Assembly (NCBI GenBank): GCA_039105265.1
Contig: JAPFFF010000001.1
Coordinates: 3,162,001 to 3,226,000, forward strand
DNA: 64,000 nucleotides
Origin: Tritrichomonas musculus
Lineage: Eukaryota > Parabasalia > Tritrichomonadida > Tritrichomonadidae
Reading direction: 5' to 3'
The position numbers were made by a program, and so were the translations under genes. How positions within the stretch are numbered: the stretch's first letter is position 1; every line of letters starts with the position of its first letter. Of this stretch, positions 1 to 10,316 are shown piece after piece. The notes under the pieces are model-generated. The model searched no databases. It was not told the DNA's origin and saw only the letters and a program-made list of their open reading frames with translations.

Positions 1-2
1 CT

Positions 3-3000
3 GAGAAAAGTATTGACCTGTCTTCACTTTTTGACAGAATTCTCGAGTACCTCTTCGAGTACTACAGAAAGAACAACGAGAAATCATCAGAAATTCTCGG
101 TGTCATTTTTGGGAACTTTTTCATACACCTCTTTTTCAAGTCCGAAATCAATCTCAATGATCCCGAAGACAACTTCCTTTCGAAGTATTCTGATCACTTC
201 TGCACTTTTTCACATAAACCGCAAATTTCCTTTGAATTTGTCAACAAGTTTCAATCAGCAATCAAATTGAATGTCTTGAATGACTTCCTCTCTTTCTTGC
301 CTAAGAAAAACTTCGAGATTCGCCTCTCCGACAACTTCATGATGGAAAGTTCGCAGCTTATTGCTTACACCTTATTGAAGCTGTGTGAAAGTGGTGCCAA
401 ACTTGACAGCACAGTGAAGGACTTCGTCAAGTCTTCGAAAGGAAACCAGAATGCTTTGACAATCATTCGAAATTACAGTTGTTCAGCCACTGCCAAATTG
501 AAAGGCGATGATCCCAAGCAATTTTTGAGTGCCTTTGAGTTATCGTTCTCAATGATCACTCTTCAATTGAAGCATTCAATACAGAATCAATTTTCAATGG
601 TCACCAAAGAAATATTGGGTCACATATTGAAAACAATGAATATTTCAAATGAATCCAAACCGCCATTTCAAGGCGCTCATCCCCTTCTTTATTTCTTGCA
701 AGCAATTGAGTCGACTTCTTCACAGAAGCTGTTGAACATGTACAAAAAGTATCGCCAGAGCACGACAGTTAAATTCAATAACAAGAAGATTGCGAATGCA
801 AGAAAATTGACTGTTTTCTTAAGAGAGCTTTATATCCTTTGTGGTCCGTGGTTTGATTTCACACACCAAAACAAGCTTCATTTTAAGATAGCGAACAGCT
901 TCTGTTATGATGGATCGCGTGCATTGATGCGAGTTGACAACAAACATGACTTTTCAAAGCAAATTGCATCAATTGAAGATATAATAAAGCCTGTCACACA
1001 AGACATGAATAACAATCTTATACCTTCCAAACTATTGACTATTAAAGCGACATACACTGGCAATATACAATTGTTTCCAGACTCTTTAGTTTTCAATGGT
1101 GAATTCCAACACATTCAGAAGAGAAAGATAAGAATTTTCTTCAATGATCTTCTTTTTGTTTTCCAACGAATGCTGCCCAATGGAATCATTGGCATTGAAG
1201 TATTTGTGAGTGGAATCAAGTCCTACTTATTTGAGACTTCTCAGCAATCACGTGAGCACATTTTGACATACATTGAGACGTATGCGACATCGACCAATTA
1301 TGTCAATTACATCTACACTGATAAGTACAACTTTTTCAATGAACTTGTGAAATCAACCGGCAAAAAAGTTCAACGTCTTGGTTCAAATGATCTTTATAAA
1401 ACAAGTGGATTGTTTGAAGCTTGGGATAGTCACAAAATTTCAACTTATTCATACTTGTTCTATTTGAATATAATCTCTGGTAGATCATTCAATTGTCTGT
1501 TGATTTATCCAGTCTTTCCTTGGGTCATTTCTGATTATAAATCGGACAAAATTGACATTGGTAATCCTCACATTTATCGTGACTTTACCAAGCCGACATG
1601 TCTCCTAAACGACAAGCAACAAAGGTATTACAAAACAACTGTTGAAAATGGTGATAAAAACTTTAAAGGAGAGCATCAATCGCCTCACTTTAGTAACCCT
1701 TACATAGTCAGTGGTTTCCTTAAAAGAGTGGAGCCATTTGGTACAATTGATGCTATTTTGAACAACCAAAATAATCATAGAAAACCAAAGAGTTTCGATT
1801 CATTAGCTGATACTTGGGATTCCGTTTCTAATGACGTCTTCGACAACCGAGAATTGACACCTGAATTCTTCTCAAATGAGTTCATATTCAAAGAGTCTTA
1901 CGCGCCTTGTCGTAACCAAAATGTATCAGCATACACGTCAACATCGAATCTAACACAGTCTATCTCGCAGATAGACAACAGCTACTCCTGCTTCCAAATA
2001 AATTATCAACAGCAAAACATTTCAGCTGCTGTTAGTCCGATATCAAAAGAGAAAGGAGAAATTAATGAAGAAGAAGACTTCGTTGCTATTTCCGCGCATT
2101 CTGAGAAAGACAATGAAACAGGACCACAAATTGATCTTTCTGAAACAACAACAGCAGCAACGAATAAAGAAAATGATAAAAGTAAGCTCATTCAACGTGT
2201 CCTTCTTCCTCCTTGGGCGAAAGGAAAAACATCCATCTTTCTCAAAGTGAATTGTGCAGCTCTTGAGAGTGAATTTACAAGACGTTCAATTCATCATTGG
2301 ATTGATTTAATGTTCGGTGTGAAGTCGCCTTTATGGTTTGATAAAGCAGATTGGAACATCATTAATATTAACACAAAACCGCCCGAATTCGTTAAGAAAA
2401 TCAACCGAAATAACGTTAATTCTTGGTATTCTTCTGATGGTTCATTAGCAGCATGTTCTGAATTGGTGATTCAAATTTATCCACGTTTCTGTTATGGTCC
2501 ATACACAAAAGAATCAGGTGGTTATGGAATCTGCCCACGACGTGTTATTAATGATCCTGTTCCTGACTCTAAAATGTATGTACCAAAACGAGTCAAAAAG
2601 ATTTCAATTGCAGCAAGTCAAGTCTTTAGAATGAGAAAGTCTTTTGTTATGCAATCTGATTTCACTGTTTTTAATTACTTTAATGGAATCACCACGAAAA
2701 CGCAACCAATTCAAAACATGAAATTCTTCGAAGTTTCCAATGAAATGAACACTGTCTTCTTTGCTTCGCCTTTTGAGTTGTATGTTAAAGCAATCATCTT
2801 TAACAATAAAACAAATAATTCGTTGAATGAATCATCTGGAAAAGTTCGTCGTAAATCTTCAATGTCAAAGAATTCAACAGACAGCTTGAATTCTTCTAAT
2901 AGTGTTGATATAAATGACTGCAGTGAAATTAGTGAAATGAATGAAATGATTATTAATCATGAAGCTGCTCCAATTAGTTCAATTGCTGTCATTAAAAACA

Positions 3001-3572
3001 TCCTCGTTACAGCAACAACTGACGGTACAATAAGAAGATGGTTGTTGCCTCATTTTGTTGTCTGTCAAAAGAACAACCTTCATTATTGCAACGTCATTGC
3101 TTTGGGTGGCTGTTTGTCTTTGAATTTGTTGGTTTCAATGGACGCTTTCGCGAACGTAGTGTTCGAGTCTTTGATGAGCAATCCTTTCTCTTTGTGCACA
3201 AAACTAAAAAGAGTTTATAAGTCCAATTTCATTCATGTTTTTAAGAGTGGAAAAGTGGCAATTATTCAAAGCGATCCTGAAGAATCTTGCGTGACACTTT
3301 TGAATATGAAAGGTAGAGTCGTAAATGAAAAGAAATATAACTTTTGTATCCAGGAATTCGACGCTGTTTCTAATTCAACATTCGTCGAAAATTTGTTGAT
3401 TGGATACAATTCTGATACAGTCGACTTGGTCGATATTCCATCATTGAGAACAACTGCTTCTTATCACGGACTCATTCCAAACATGAAGTTCTGCAGAGCC
3501 AAAGATTCAAAAGAGTTCTTTTACGCGTTCACTGGAACAAAAATTGAACTTTTGCCTCTTTCAAAGATATAA
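3..3572 (+). CDS. BEACH domain protein with C-terminal WD40-like region (5' partial)
   Basis: The frame is open to the left edge, so the N-terminus lies outside the window. The first ATG-like codon that could be taken as a start, near 267, is a TTG and is not needed. A PH-BEACH-like segment (about nt 1020-1290) precedes a BEACH core. Recognisable blocks are YLFYLNIISGRSFN, YPVFPWVISDYKS, a YRDFTKP block, and LPPWAKG followed by ESEFTRRSIHHWIDLMFG. The BEACH core carries a long Ser/Asn/Glu-rich insertion (about nt 1740-2190) between its first half and the LPPWAKG block. The C-terminal ~350 residues look like WD40 blades. Family knowledge: BEACH proteins are large scaffolds of membrane traffic, vesicle fission and lysosome size. 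The stop is TAA followed by T/A-rich DNA. Confidence 0.9.
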   Translation, partial: EKSIDLSSLFDRILEYLFEYYRKNNEKSSEILGVIFGNFFIHLFFKSEINLNDPEDNFLSKYSDHFCTFSHKPQISFEFVNKFQSAIKLNVLNDFLSFLPKKNFEIRLSDNFMMESSQLIAYTLLKLCESGAKLDSTVKDFVKSSKGNQNALTIIRNYSCSATAKLKGDDPKQFLSAFELSFSMITLQLKHSIQNQFSMVTKEILGHILKTMNISNESKPPFQGAHPLLYFLQAIESTSSQKLLNMYKKYRQSTTVKFNNKKIANARKLTVFLRELYILCGPWFDFTHQNKLHFKIANSFCYDGSRALMRVDNKHDFSKQIASIEDIIKPVTQDMNNNLIPSKLLTIKATYTGNIQLFPDSLVFNGEFQHIQKRKIRIFFNDLLFVFQRMLPNGIIGIEVFVSGIKSYLFETSQQSREHILTYIETYATSTNYVNYIYTDKYNFFNELVKSTGKKVQRLGSNDLYKTSGLFEAWDSHKISTYSYLFYLNIISGRSFNCLLIYPVFPWVISDYKSDKIDIGNPHIYRDFTKPTCLLNDKQQRYYKTTVENGDKNFKGEHQSPHFSNPYIVSGFLKRVEPFGTIDAILNNQNNHRKPKSFDSLADTWDSVSNDVFDNRELTPEFFSNEFIFKESYAPCRNQNVSAYTSTSNLTQSISQIDNSYSCFQINYQQQNISAAVSPISKEKGEINEEEDFVAISAHSEKDNETGPQIDLSETTTAATNKENDKSKLIQRVLLPPWAKGKTSIFLKVNCAALESEFTRRSIHHWIDLMFGVKSPLWFDKADWNIININTKPPEFVKKINRNNVNSWYSSDGSLAACSELVIQIYPRFCYGPYTKESGGYGICPRRVINDPVPDSKMYVPKRVKKISIAASQVFRMRKSFVMQSDFTVFNYFNGITTKTQPIQNMKFFEVSNEMNTVFFASPFELYVKAIIFNNKTNNSLNESSGKVRRKSSMSKNSTDSLNSSNSVDINDCSEISEMNEMIINHEAAPISSIAVIKNILVTATTDGTIRRWLLPHFVVCQKNNLHYCNVIALGGCLSLNLLVSMDAFANVVFESLMSNPFSLCTKLKRVYKSNFIHVFKSGKVAIIQSDPEESCVTLLNMKGRVVNEKKYNFCIQEFDAVSNSTFVENLLIGYNSDTVDLVDIPSLRTTASYHGLIPNMKFCRAKDSKEFFYAFTGTKIELLPLSKI

Positions 3573-3972
3573 CTTAATTTTTTTTATTTTGATTTTATTT
3601 TTTGATTTTTTTATGATTTTATAAATAAAAAAAATTTAGAAATACAACAATAGCTTTATGTGCATTATGCTTTTAGATTATTCTATCTTATTTGATGTGT
3701 GGTGAAATCATTGATGTATTCTAAATTTCTAGTTAAAATATTTTAAAAATTAACATTTTTTTAGAGGAATTTAGAATACATCAAATGCTAATTTTGAATG
3801 ATTAATAGTGATTTATTTGAGACAATTGCATTCAATACAGCCATGGCTCTCAATATTTCTGAAAATGATTTTTTTTGTAGATTAGTAATAGTAATTTTTT
3901 TTTTTTTTTTTTTTTTTATTTATTTATTTTTGTTTAGTTAATTTAACTTTGATAAATGAAGTCTAACTAAAA
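3573..3972. other. intergenic AT-rich stretch with a hairpin
   Basis: No gene seen. It holds an inverted repeat (3712-3730 against 3765-3783, 18 of 19 bases paired) and a 24-base T run at 3895-3918. The hairpin could be the remnant of a small foldback element, but no target duplication is clear. Confidence 0.5.
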
Positions 3973-4513
3973 ATGCTTCCTGGTGCTAAAGGCTTGTATG
4001 GAGCTGGAATATATTTTGCAAATACGATCGAAGCAACCGACCACAAAGCCCACCGTCGTGGTGTATACTTAATCGCTGACGTTTATGTAGGAAAATATAA
4101 AGAGATAAGCAAAGCAGAAGCAATATCTGGAAATTTCAATGTTCAACAAATTCAAAGCAATGGATACGCGTGTATTTTTGGTTACAGGATGCCAACAGGA
4201 CGTGAAATTATCGTTTTTGATCCCGAACTTGTTCGAAATATTAAATATGTTTATGGTGCCAGGACACAAGCCGTCTTCGCTACCGATAGAGAACGAATTA
4301 CATTGTTTTTAGTGGTAAGTAAAGAAAGCGCTTCTTAGATTGTTGGATGCCAAAAAGTTCCCAAAAATGATGGGCAATTAGGTCGAGGATGCTACGTGTT
4401 TGATACAATTACTAAAAATTCCAAAGAAACGTATTTGGCAGCAGACGTTGATATGAAAAAATATTTGTCTCTTAATGGCGATACAGTTGATGACCACAAT
4501 TATCATAGGTAAT
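3973..4513 (+). pseudogene. truncated PARP/ART catalytic-domain fragment
   Basis: The reading frame starts MLPGAKGLYGAGIYFAN, matching the central PARP block that carries the conserved Tyr (GIYFA). It continues through NGYACIFGYRMPTGREIIVFDP, which matches the end of the ADP-ribosyltransferase fold with a Glu in the REIIVFD strand. The upstream part with the conserved His (H-G-T type) is absent, and an in-frame TAA sits 6 bases before the ATG. The frame meets TAG at 4336-4338, then runs open for a further 58 codons to TAA at 4511-4513. Excising 4315-4338 (GTAAGT...TTAG) would join both parts in frame. It is either a 5'-truncated relic with a nonsense codon or the last exons of a spliced gene. 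Family function is ADP-ribosylation of proteins or nucleic acids. Confidence 0.6.
4315..4338 (+). other. candidate 24-nt spliceosomal intron
   Basis: The segment starts GTAAGT and ends CTTCTTAG. It lies exactly at a codon boundary of the PARP-like frame, contains the only stop, and has a length divisible by three. No ACTAAC branch-point motif of the long trichomonad intron type is visible. Very short introns of roughly this size have been reported in Trichomonas, as I recall. Without transcripts a nonsense mutation is equally possible. Confidence 0.3.
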
Positions 4514-4930
4514 TCACTGGCTCTTATAGAAGAATGACTCTATTTATTTTGAAAGATCAAAAAATTAATAGATCATATTCATTATTGTGGAGGCCAACCT
4601 TGGAACTGAGAATAAAAATATTATTATTGATATCATAACAAATTGATATGATAAAAATATTTCATAAATCAATATTATTTAACAAATAATCTTATAACTT
4701 TTTCACATCACAAAATTATTTAACGTAACATTTTAACGTAACTTTTTATAAATTATGATGCAAATCTATTGCAAGGCAAAAACTACATTTATCCTCATTG
4801 TTTTAGCTGATTTTGTTGAATTTTATAAGAAAAATTTCAAATGATGTCAGTTAAAATTACCATAATAATCAATTAAATATGAATCAAAACAAGCATTATT
4901 CACATTCATCATTAATTTTATTTCTTTATC
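4514..4930. other. intergenic stretch, nothing recognised
   Basis: AT-rich DNA between the PARP-like fragment and the convergent BTB-F5/8C gene. Only short open frames without family features are present. Confidence 0.5.
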
Positions 4931-6280
4931 TTATAGAGATTCTTTCTCTATCAAAAAGCCAAAATATTCCAGTGCGCATAATGTCAGATGGGGGCAGTTT
5001 GACGTTGCCATTTCAGTCGATCTTAGTCGAAGATAACGATAGCTTTCTCCCAAAGCATTTTTTATTTCAAAAGTATCCATTTGGTTTCTTTTTTGAAGAG
5101 AAGTAACTCCTGTGCGTGAATCAATAATTTTCCAATCATCGTCGCGATCAGTGTTCGATCCCTCTATGACCCAGCCCTGAGGATTTGCTGAATCATCATC
5201 ATTCCTAGTCCTTATAGAATACTGTGTCGGTGTTATTCTCATCTCTTTGAAGTCATACTTGATCCACTGGTCGCGCTTCCAGGCTGATTGATAATATTTT
5301 TGAGTGTCAAAGTCGACCGCTTTTTTTGCGCTTTCATTTGATGTTGATGCGGTGACGTTAACCACGCCTTTTTCAGAAACATTCCCGCCGCATTTCTCTG
5401 ACAAGTAATGAATGATTCCTTTAAATCGGTTGCTTGCGTTTCCGTCGTATTGGATTTCCTTGACATTGCCTTTTTTAACGGTCGTTTTTTGATGATTGAA
5501 GCATGAACAAAGTTTTTGCCACAATTGATTGGTCATCTCTGAATAGTCAAATTCTTTCAAAAATAGCTGGAACTTTTCTTCACTCAACTTGTCAAATTCA
5601 ACTTTTTCATAAAAATAAATTTTGTCACTTTTTTCATTATTTGTGAAAATTTCGTTTATGAAGTCAATCAAAGAATCTTGGCTGTCTACTTTCAAAAATT
5701 CGCTTGAAATTATTTCATATAGAATTGATTTAGGAAGGTTAATTAATTTTTTAGGGTCAATTGATGTAAAATGACTAGCAATATGGTCAATAATATTTGA
5801 ATGATTAAATGTTTTAAAATGTTGGGGAAATATGTGGGAAATTTGTAATTGCTGTATTAATTTGTCAAAATTTGATTCTTTTTGGTTTATTGGAAAGAGT
5901 TGGTCGATTTTTTCAAATAATTCATCATTTCCAATGACAATTGCCAAAATTTGCATTTTATAGATTTGATTCTCATTTAATTCGATGGATAAACCATTCG
6001 ATAATTGTTTAAAAAGATTAATTATGTCCTCGGTAAAAATTTGATTGTAATCTTCTAAACTCGAATTTGAAATGTTTTTAAAATAGTATTGAAAGTTAAA
6101 AGAATTTATAGTCGGGTCTGATTGATGCATGTGAGAAACAAAAGGCGAAAGAAATTCTGAAATAACAGAATTTAATTTGAATTCATGTTTTCCTAAAATA
6201 AATAAAAATTCTGTTTCTGATTTTATTTGGGTTAAGTTTTTTAAACCAGCGGATGAAAGAATTAAAGACATTTTGCTCAT
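4931..6280 (-). CDS. BTB/BACK-like protein with C-terminal F5/8 type C domain
   Basis: 449 aa from an ATG at 6280. The N-terminal ~100 residues have the trichomonad BTB-like pattern (FLFILGKHEFKLNS, SEFLSPFVSHMHQSDPTIN). A helical BACK-like stretch follows to about residue 260. The C-terminal ~150 residues form a discoidin-like beta domain (WIKYDFKEMRITPTQYSIRT, GWVIEGSNTDRDDDWKIID, RYLRLRSTE). The same architecture is found at 51120-52445, and the same N-terminal module in the RCC1 pseudogene at 53.7-55.9 kb. BTB domains mediate dimerisation and Cul3 adaptor roles; F5/8C domains bind ligands such as glycans or lipids. No signal peptide is seen, so a cytosolic site is likely. Substrate unknown. 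Confidence 0.85.
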   Translation of the reverse strand: MSKMSLILSSAGLKNLTQIKSETEFLFILGKHEFKLNSVISEFLSPFVSHMHQSDPTINSFNFQYYFKNISNSSLEDYNQIFTEDIINLFKQLSNGLSIELNENQIYKMQILAIVIGNDELFEKIDQLFPINQKESNFDKLIQQLQISHIFPQHFKTFNHSNIIDHIASHFTSIDPKKLINLPKSILYEIISSEFLKVDSQDSLIDFINEIFTNNEKSDKIYFYEKVEFDKLSEEKFQLFLKEFDYSEMTNQLWQKLCSCFNHQKTTVKKGNVKEIQYDGNASNRFKGIIHYLSEKCGGNVSEKGVVNVTASTSNESAKKAVDFDTQKYYQSAWKRDQWIKYDFKEMRITPTQYSIRTRNDDDSANPQGWVIEGSNTDRDDDWKIIDSRTGVTSLQKRNQMDTFEIKNALGESYRYLRLRSTEMATSNCPHLTLCALEYFGFLIEKESL

Positions 6281-6433
6281 AACTAGAGTTTTAAAAGAGA
6301 ATAAAGAGGAAATATTTGTAAACCTCTGAATTATATTTTATAAGTAAACACAAAATTTTCAATAATAAATTTTTAAAAAATCATTCCCAAACGTAAATAT
6401 ATATATATGAATGCTTCTGAACTATGAATAGTA

Positions 6434-7584
6434 GGCCTTCATTTTTGGACATCAATTCGTAAAACCATGTCTTTTTTTTTTGTGAGAAAAACGATCACAT
6501 CAAAAATTTTTAAAAAATTTATAGAAAATTTTTCTACTTATAATTTTCTTCAACATTTATTGCAAATTTGAAAAAATATTAGATCTACGATAGTCTTATT
6601 TTGTGGTTAATTTTATATTTAATTGAAATGTTTATTTAAGTAATATCTTAAAAGCAAAAACTAGATTCATATTATAATAATAAATTTTATTTAATGCTTT
6701 ATATATATGTAAATTAAAGCTGAACAATTATTAACTTATAATCTCGATTTTATTGTTTCAATGCTTTAATTTGTTCCATTGTCGCAAGCAATATATATAA
6801 TTGCTTTGAAATAAATCGTTTGCGGTTTGATTCCAATAGAAACGATTCGAAGTGTAAGATGGCCCAAATTCTTTAAATCTTCGTAATACTTTTAAAACTT
6901 TTATATAACTGAGAACATTCATCTTATGATAAGGCTTTATCTGTGTTATAAATGCCGATATCTTGATTCTCAGACTTGATAATCGAGTTTTCGAAAATTT
7001 CCGGATAATTGTATCGCATTTATAACACAGATATAAACCGAGTCGATTTAAAATTGACTTGAATAAATGATTTTGATTAAAGTTTGACTTTTCATCAAAT
7101 CGGAGTTAAGATTTTGACATTTTAATCGTCGATTATAATTAATGTAATATTGAATGGTTTATATATGAAAAAAATCTCTATTATTTCTCTATCAATTTTT
7201 TGGACATATGAAAGCGGTTTTTTTGGACATCGTAAAGCTTTCAAAAACTCATATAAAGTTTTCAATTTCACTTTTTTACGGTTTTTTGGACATGTTTGTC
7301 AGATTTTTTGGACATGAGAAAAATTTGAAAAAAAAAAATCAGAAATTTTGAAGAAATTTCTCTCAATTTTTTGAAAAAAAATATATTTTTAAATTAATTT
7401 TTTTTTATCAAATTTTATTTGTAAAAGAAAAACTCAGCTTTTTTATACGAAAAATTTAAAGATTTGTTTTTTAAAAATTTTTCATTTATTGTGGATATCG
7501 AAAAATTCCTGTCTAAAATCAATGTCCAAATCATGTCCAAAATGGTCCAAAAAAATGAATTTCCTAAGTCCAAAAATGAAGGCC
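6434..7584. mobile_element. Tc1/mariner-like non-autonomous element (17-bp TIRs, TA flanks)
   Basis: The ends are perfect inverted repeats: GGCCTTCATTTTTGGAC at 6434-6450 and its reverse complement at 7568-7584. Each is bounded by TA (6432-6433 and 7585-7586), the target duplication typical of the Tc1/mariner superfamily. The 1151-bp interior is AT-rich, has no coding frame, and repeats the subterminal word TTTGGACAT several times near both ends in opposite orientation. It is best explained as a MITE or a gutted transposon. The superfamily is inferred from the TA flanks alone. Confidence 0.65.
6938..7033. repeat. 18-bp inverted repeat inside the mariner-like element
   Basis: TATCTGTGTTATAAATGC at 6938-6955 is repeated in reverse complement at 7016-7033, close to the centre of the element. 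It could be an internal hairpin or a remnant of a nested foldback element. Confidence 0.6.
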
Positions 7585-7750
7585 TAAAATTTATTGTTGT
7601 CCTTTAATAAATCAGACTTTATGCTCTTCCACCAGCAATTATAGTAAATCAAGCCAAAATTTTTAAATTAAAAATTGATAAAAAGAAATAATAAAAAGTA
7701 TAATTCACACATTACAACTTTATTTGATAATAAAAAGATAATTTAAAATA

Positions 7751-7752
<2 letters not shown>

Positions 7753-7785
<33 letters not shown>
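7753..7785. repeat. 33-base T run (poly-A on the coding strand of the adjacent kinase)
   Basis: An uninterrupted T tract whose reverse complement begins within the TAA stop of the minus-strand kinase gene. A poly-A tract touching a stop codon can mark retroposition, or may be chance expansion; no flanking target duplication was found. Confidence 0.7.
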
Positions 7786-7788
<3 letters not shown>

Positions 7789-8917
7789 CTGATTTACGGC
7801 ATTTCTCTAGTTGTGCCATTGCATCTCGGCATTTCGCCATTTCTTCCGCCAATGATTGCTTAAGTTTCTTTATTTCTTCTTTTAGAAGTTCATTTTCGTT
7901 TGTTTTCAATGCAATTTGAGTTTTGAGTATTTGGGTTTCGTTGACAGAAGATCTTCTAATGAAATTCAACGCACTTTTTCGTCTATCTTTAATTATAGTG
8001 TAATGGTCTAAGAATCTGATATAATTCATATATTCTTCTTTATCTACACCATCGATTAAGAAGGCCTTATCTGTTCTTAATGAACGAACAATTTCATCAA
8101 ATGTTGGTCTTTCTTCAGGATTTTCAGCCCAGCAACGTTGTATCAAATTTCGATATGAATCTGGGGTTGAATCATCAAACGAAGGCATTCTTCCTTGTTT
8201 AACTCTTTGAAGAACTTGTATTACGTTTGGATTATGTATATCTTCGAAAGGTTTTTTAAGGGTAATCAGTTCATACATAATCATTCCAAATGAATAAACG
8301 TCCATTGCCTTGGTTGATGGTTCTCTTGTAAGAATCTCTGGTGCCATGTATTCAGGTGTTCCTTTGATCTGTTTTTCTCGTGCTTTGTCCTCGCAATTAA
8401 TCAAAAGATTGAAGCCACGAATCTTCGGGAGCATTTGATCATCCATCAATATTTTGGATGGTTTAATATCTCTGTGAATTAAATTATGCTTGTGTAAATA
8501 TAAAATTCCCGAGGCAATTCCAAAAATTGTTATTAATTTTTTGGTATTATTCCAGCCTGGAGCAGGTTTGCCTGATTTTTCAGCTTTAATTATTTCGCTT
8601 AATATGTGATTTGAAAAGTAATCTGTAATTACAACGGTTCTTTTTTCATCTTCAGTTTGTATTTTACTATATCCTAATATCTCTAGAATTGAAGGATGAT
8701 CTAAATTGTAAACAATTTTGGCCATTCTTAATTGTGCCTCTTCTTTTTCTGAATCCTCTGGACGAGATATGTTGGCAATGAAAATTTCGCCTGTTTCAAT
8801 ATCTTTAATCTTGATTACTTCCTCAAAGAGTTTGTTGGTACTGAAGAAGTCATACTTCTTCACTAGATCTAGCTTTTCAAACTTTTCAAAATCAAGATAA
8901 GGGACTTGATTTGTCAT
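7784..8917 (-). CDS. TKL-like protein kinase homologue, probable pseudokinase, with C-terminal coiled coil
   Basis: 377 aa from an ATG at 8917. A kinase fold spans residues ~18-285 with an intact catalytic loop HRDIKPSKIL (HRD at 148-150), an EYMAPEIL activation-segment end, DVYSFGMIMYEL and CWAENPEERPTF. The VAIK lysine is replaced (FIANIS, Asn49), and DFG reads RGFN (residues 167-170), so the metal-binding Asp is missing. ATP-dependent catalysis is therefore doubtful. Residues ~331-377 form a charged coiled coil (LKEEIKKLKQSLAEEMAK) suited to dimerisation. It is related to the Sel1-repeat kinase homologue at 60.3 kb. A TCATTAA box lies just before the ATG. Confidence 0.88.
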
Positions 8918-8921
8918 TGCC

Positions 8922-8928
8922 TTAATGA
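8922..8928 (-). promoter_or_regulatory. initiator-like TCATTAA box
   Basis: Minus-strand TCATTAA begins 11 bases before the pseudokinase ATG, matching the trichomonad Inr pattern TCA-pyrimidine-W. Such boxes recur before several genes here. Confidence 0.4.
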
Positions 8929-9674
8929 AAATTTAGTTTGGTGAACCTTAAAATTGAATGAATTTAAAAAGTGGGAGTCTAATTTATTGAACATATCAAA
9001 AAGTTTGACCGTTTTGGTTAATAAACTCACAAAAATTGAATTTTATTCAAATTTATAAGATTTGTTTTAGTGAATTTTTTATTAGATACATTCATATTAA
9101 TAATGAGATAAATTATTTTAGTCATATGTATATGATAATTCTAAGCTTCTGAATTTTTAACGAAAAATTCAAAAAAATAAATTTTCATTGAATAATATTC
9201 AAAATTTGAAAAGAAAAATATTCAAGGATAAAATATTATTTTTATCGTTTTTCGTTATATCGAAGCCTTTAAGTTTTGTACATTATTTAATTTTTAATTC
9301 GTTTTATTAAAACTTCAAAAATTTCTCAATAGATGCAAAAAGATATAATAAATAAAAAAAAGTAAAGAATTGGTGTTTATTTTACCTGAATTTGCATCAA
9401 ATTAAACAGAAAATGCATCTTTATCATTAATCATTACAGTCTTGCTTTTCTTTTTTCCATTCTGAATATTGTGGTGTTTCTTAAGTTTTCTGAGTGAGTA
9501 CTTTAACTGTCACTTTTTCTTCACAAAGGTTTAAACTTAACTAGTCAATTTTATTCAGAGGTGAAATAAATTCTTTGTGGTTGCTTTTTAGAAAAAATGG
9601 TTTATTAAATCAATATCAGTTACTGTCACATGATCATTTGAGCAATCATAGAAACATTTGTTTTAAATAAAATT
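8929..9674. other. intergenic stretch, nothing recognised
   Basis: About 750 bp of AT-rich sequence with no convincing frame on either strand. Confidence 0.5.
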
Positions 9675-10130
9675 TTAATCAACGATAAACTTCTGAAATG
9701 TTCGGTCATCTTTATTGAATTGGTTATTTAAGAAGCAGAAGCCAGTGATTTGAATAGCATTATTTTGTGTATGTGAATCATAATAACGAGCATGAATTAA
9801 ACCTGAATAAAGTTCATCATTTGAATCAGTTCTTGCTGGTCTAATAAATTTTTTGTTTTGTATGTTTGAATATTCAAGATTCAATCCACTTTCATGTTTG
9901 CTATTTTTGATATGTAAAACTTATTTAAAAGGAAAAAATGTATTCAATCTCTCCACAATAAAAACAGAATTAGATCCTGAAGCATTTACATTTTTATAGT
10001 CAAAGATATTTACTTGAAGATCAAATTGTGATTCTTAACTTTGGCTTCTTTCTTTTCGAGGACAGTCAACTGTATATGAGAATAAAAAACTGCATGTGTT
10101 GCTGTGGAGGAAAGCAAAGCTATATTATAA
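9675..10130 (-). pseudogene. probable relic of an unrecognised protein gene
   Basis: On the minus strand, successive frames look protein-like but are interrupted. One gives ESQFDLQVNIFDYKN with further residues to a TAA near 9921. Another gives ESGLNLEYSNIQNKKFI, IHARYYDSHTQNNAIQI and a terminal FQKFIVD ending at 9675. The apparent start of the last piece is a TTG, not an ATG. No family is recognised. The protein-like composition across several frames suggests a decayed gene rather than random DNA. Confidence 0.3.
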
Positions 10131-10316
10131 ATGAATTTATAGACTTGTTAAATCCGGCTTTTTGATATCAATAAATTACTTATAAAAAAAACATTTTATA
10201 TCTAATATTAGAAAAAATAATTTATTTTTTATTTAAATGAAAATGGAGAGAATCAAAAGAATTGCAAAAATTATTATTATCAATAATAACCATTGTCCGA
10301 AAGCACCACCATCATA

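Noticed and set aside
13-270. An 85-codon frame at the left edge
   Set aside because: It lies in the wrong phase over the open N-terminal part of the BEACH gene, whose frame runs through to base 3.
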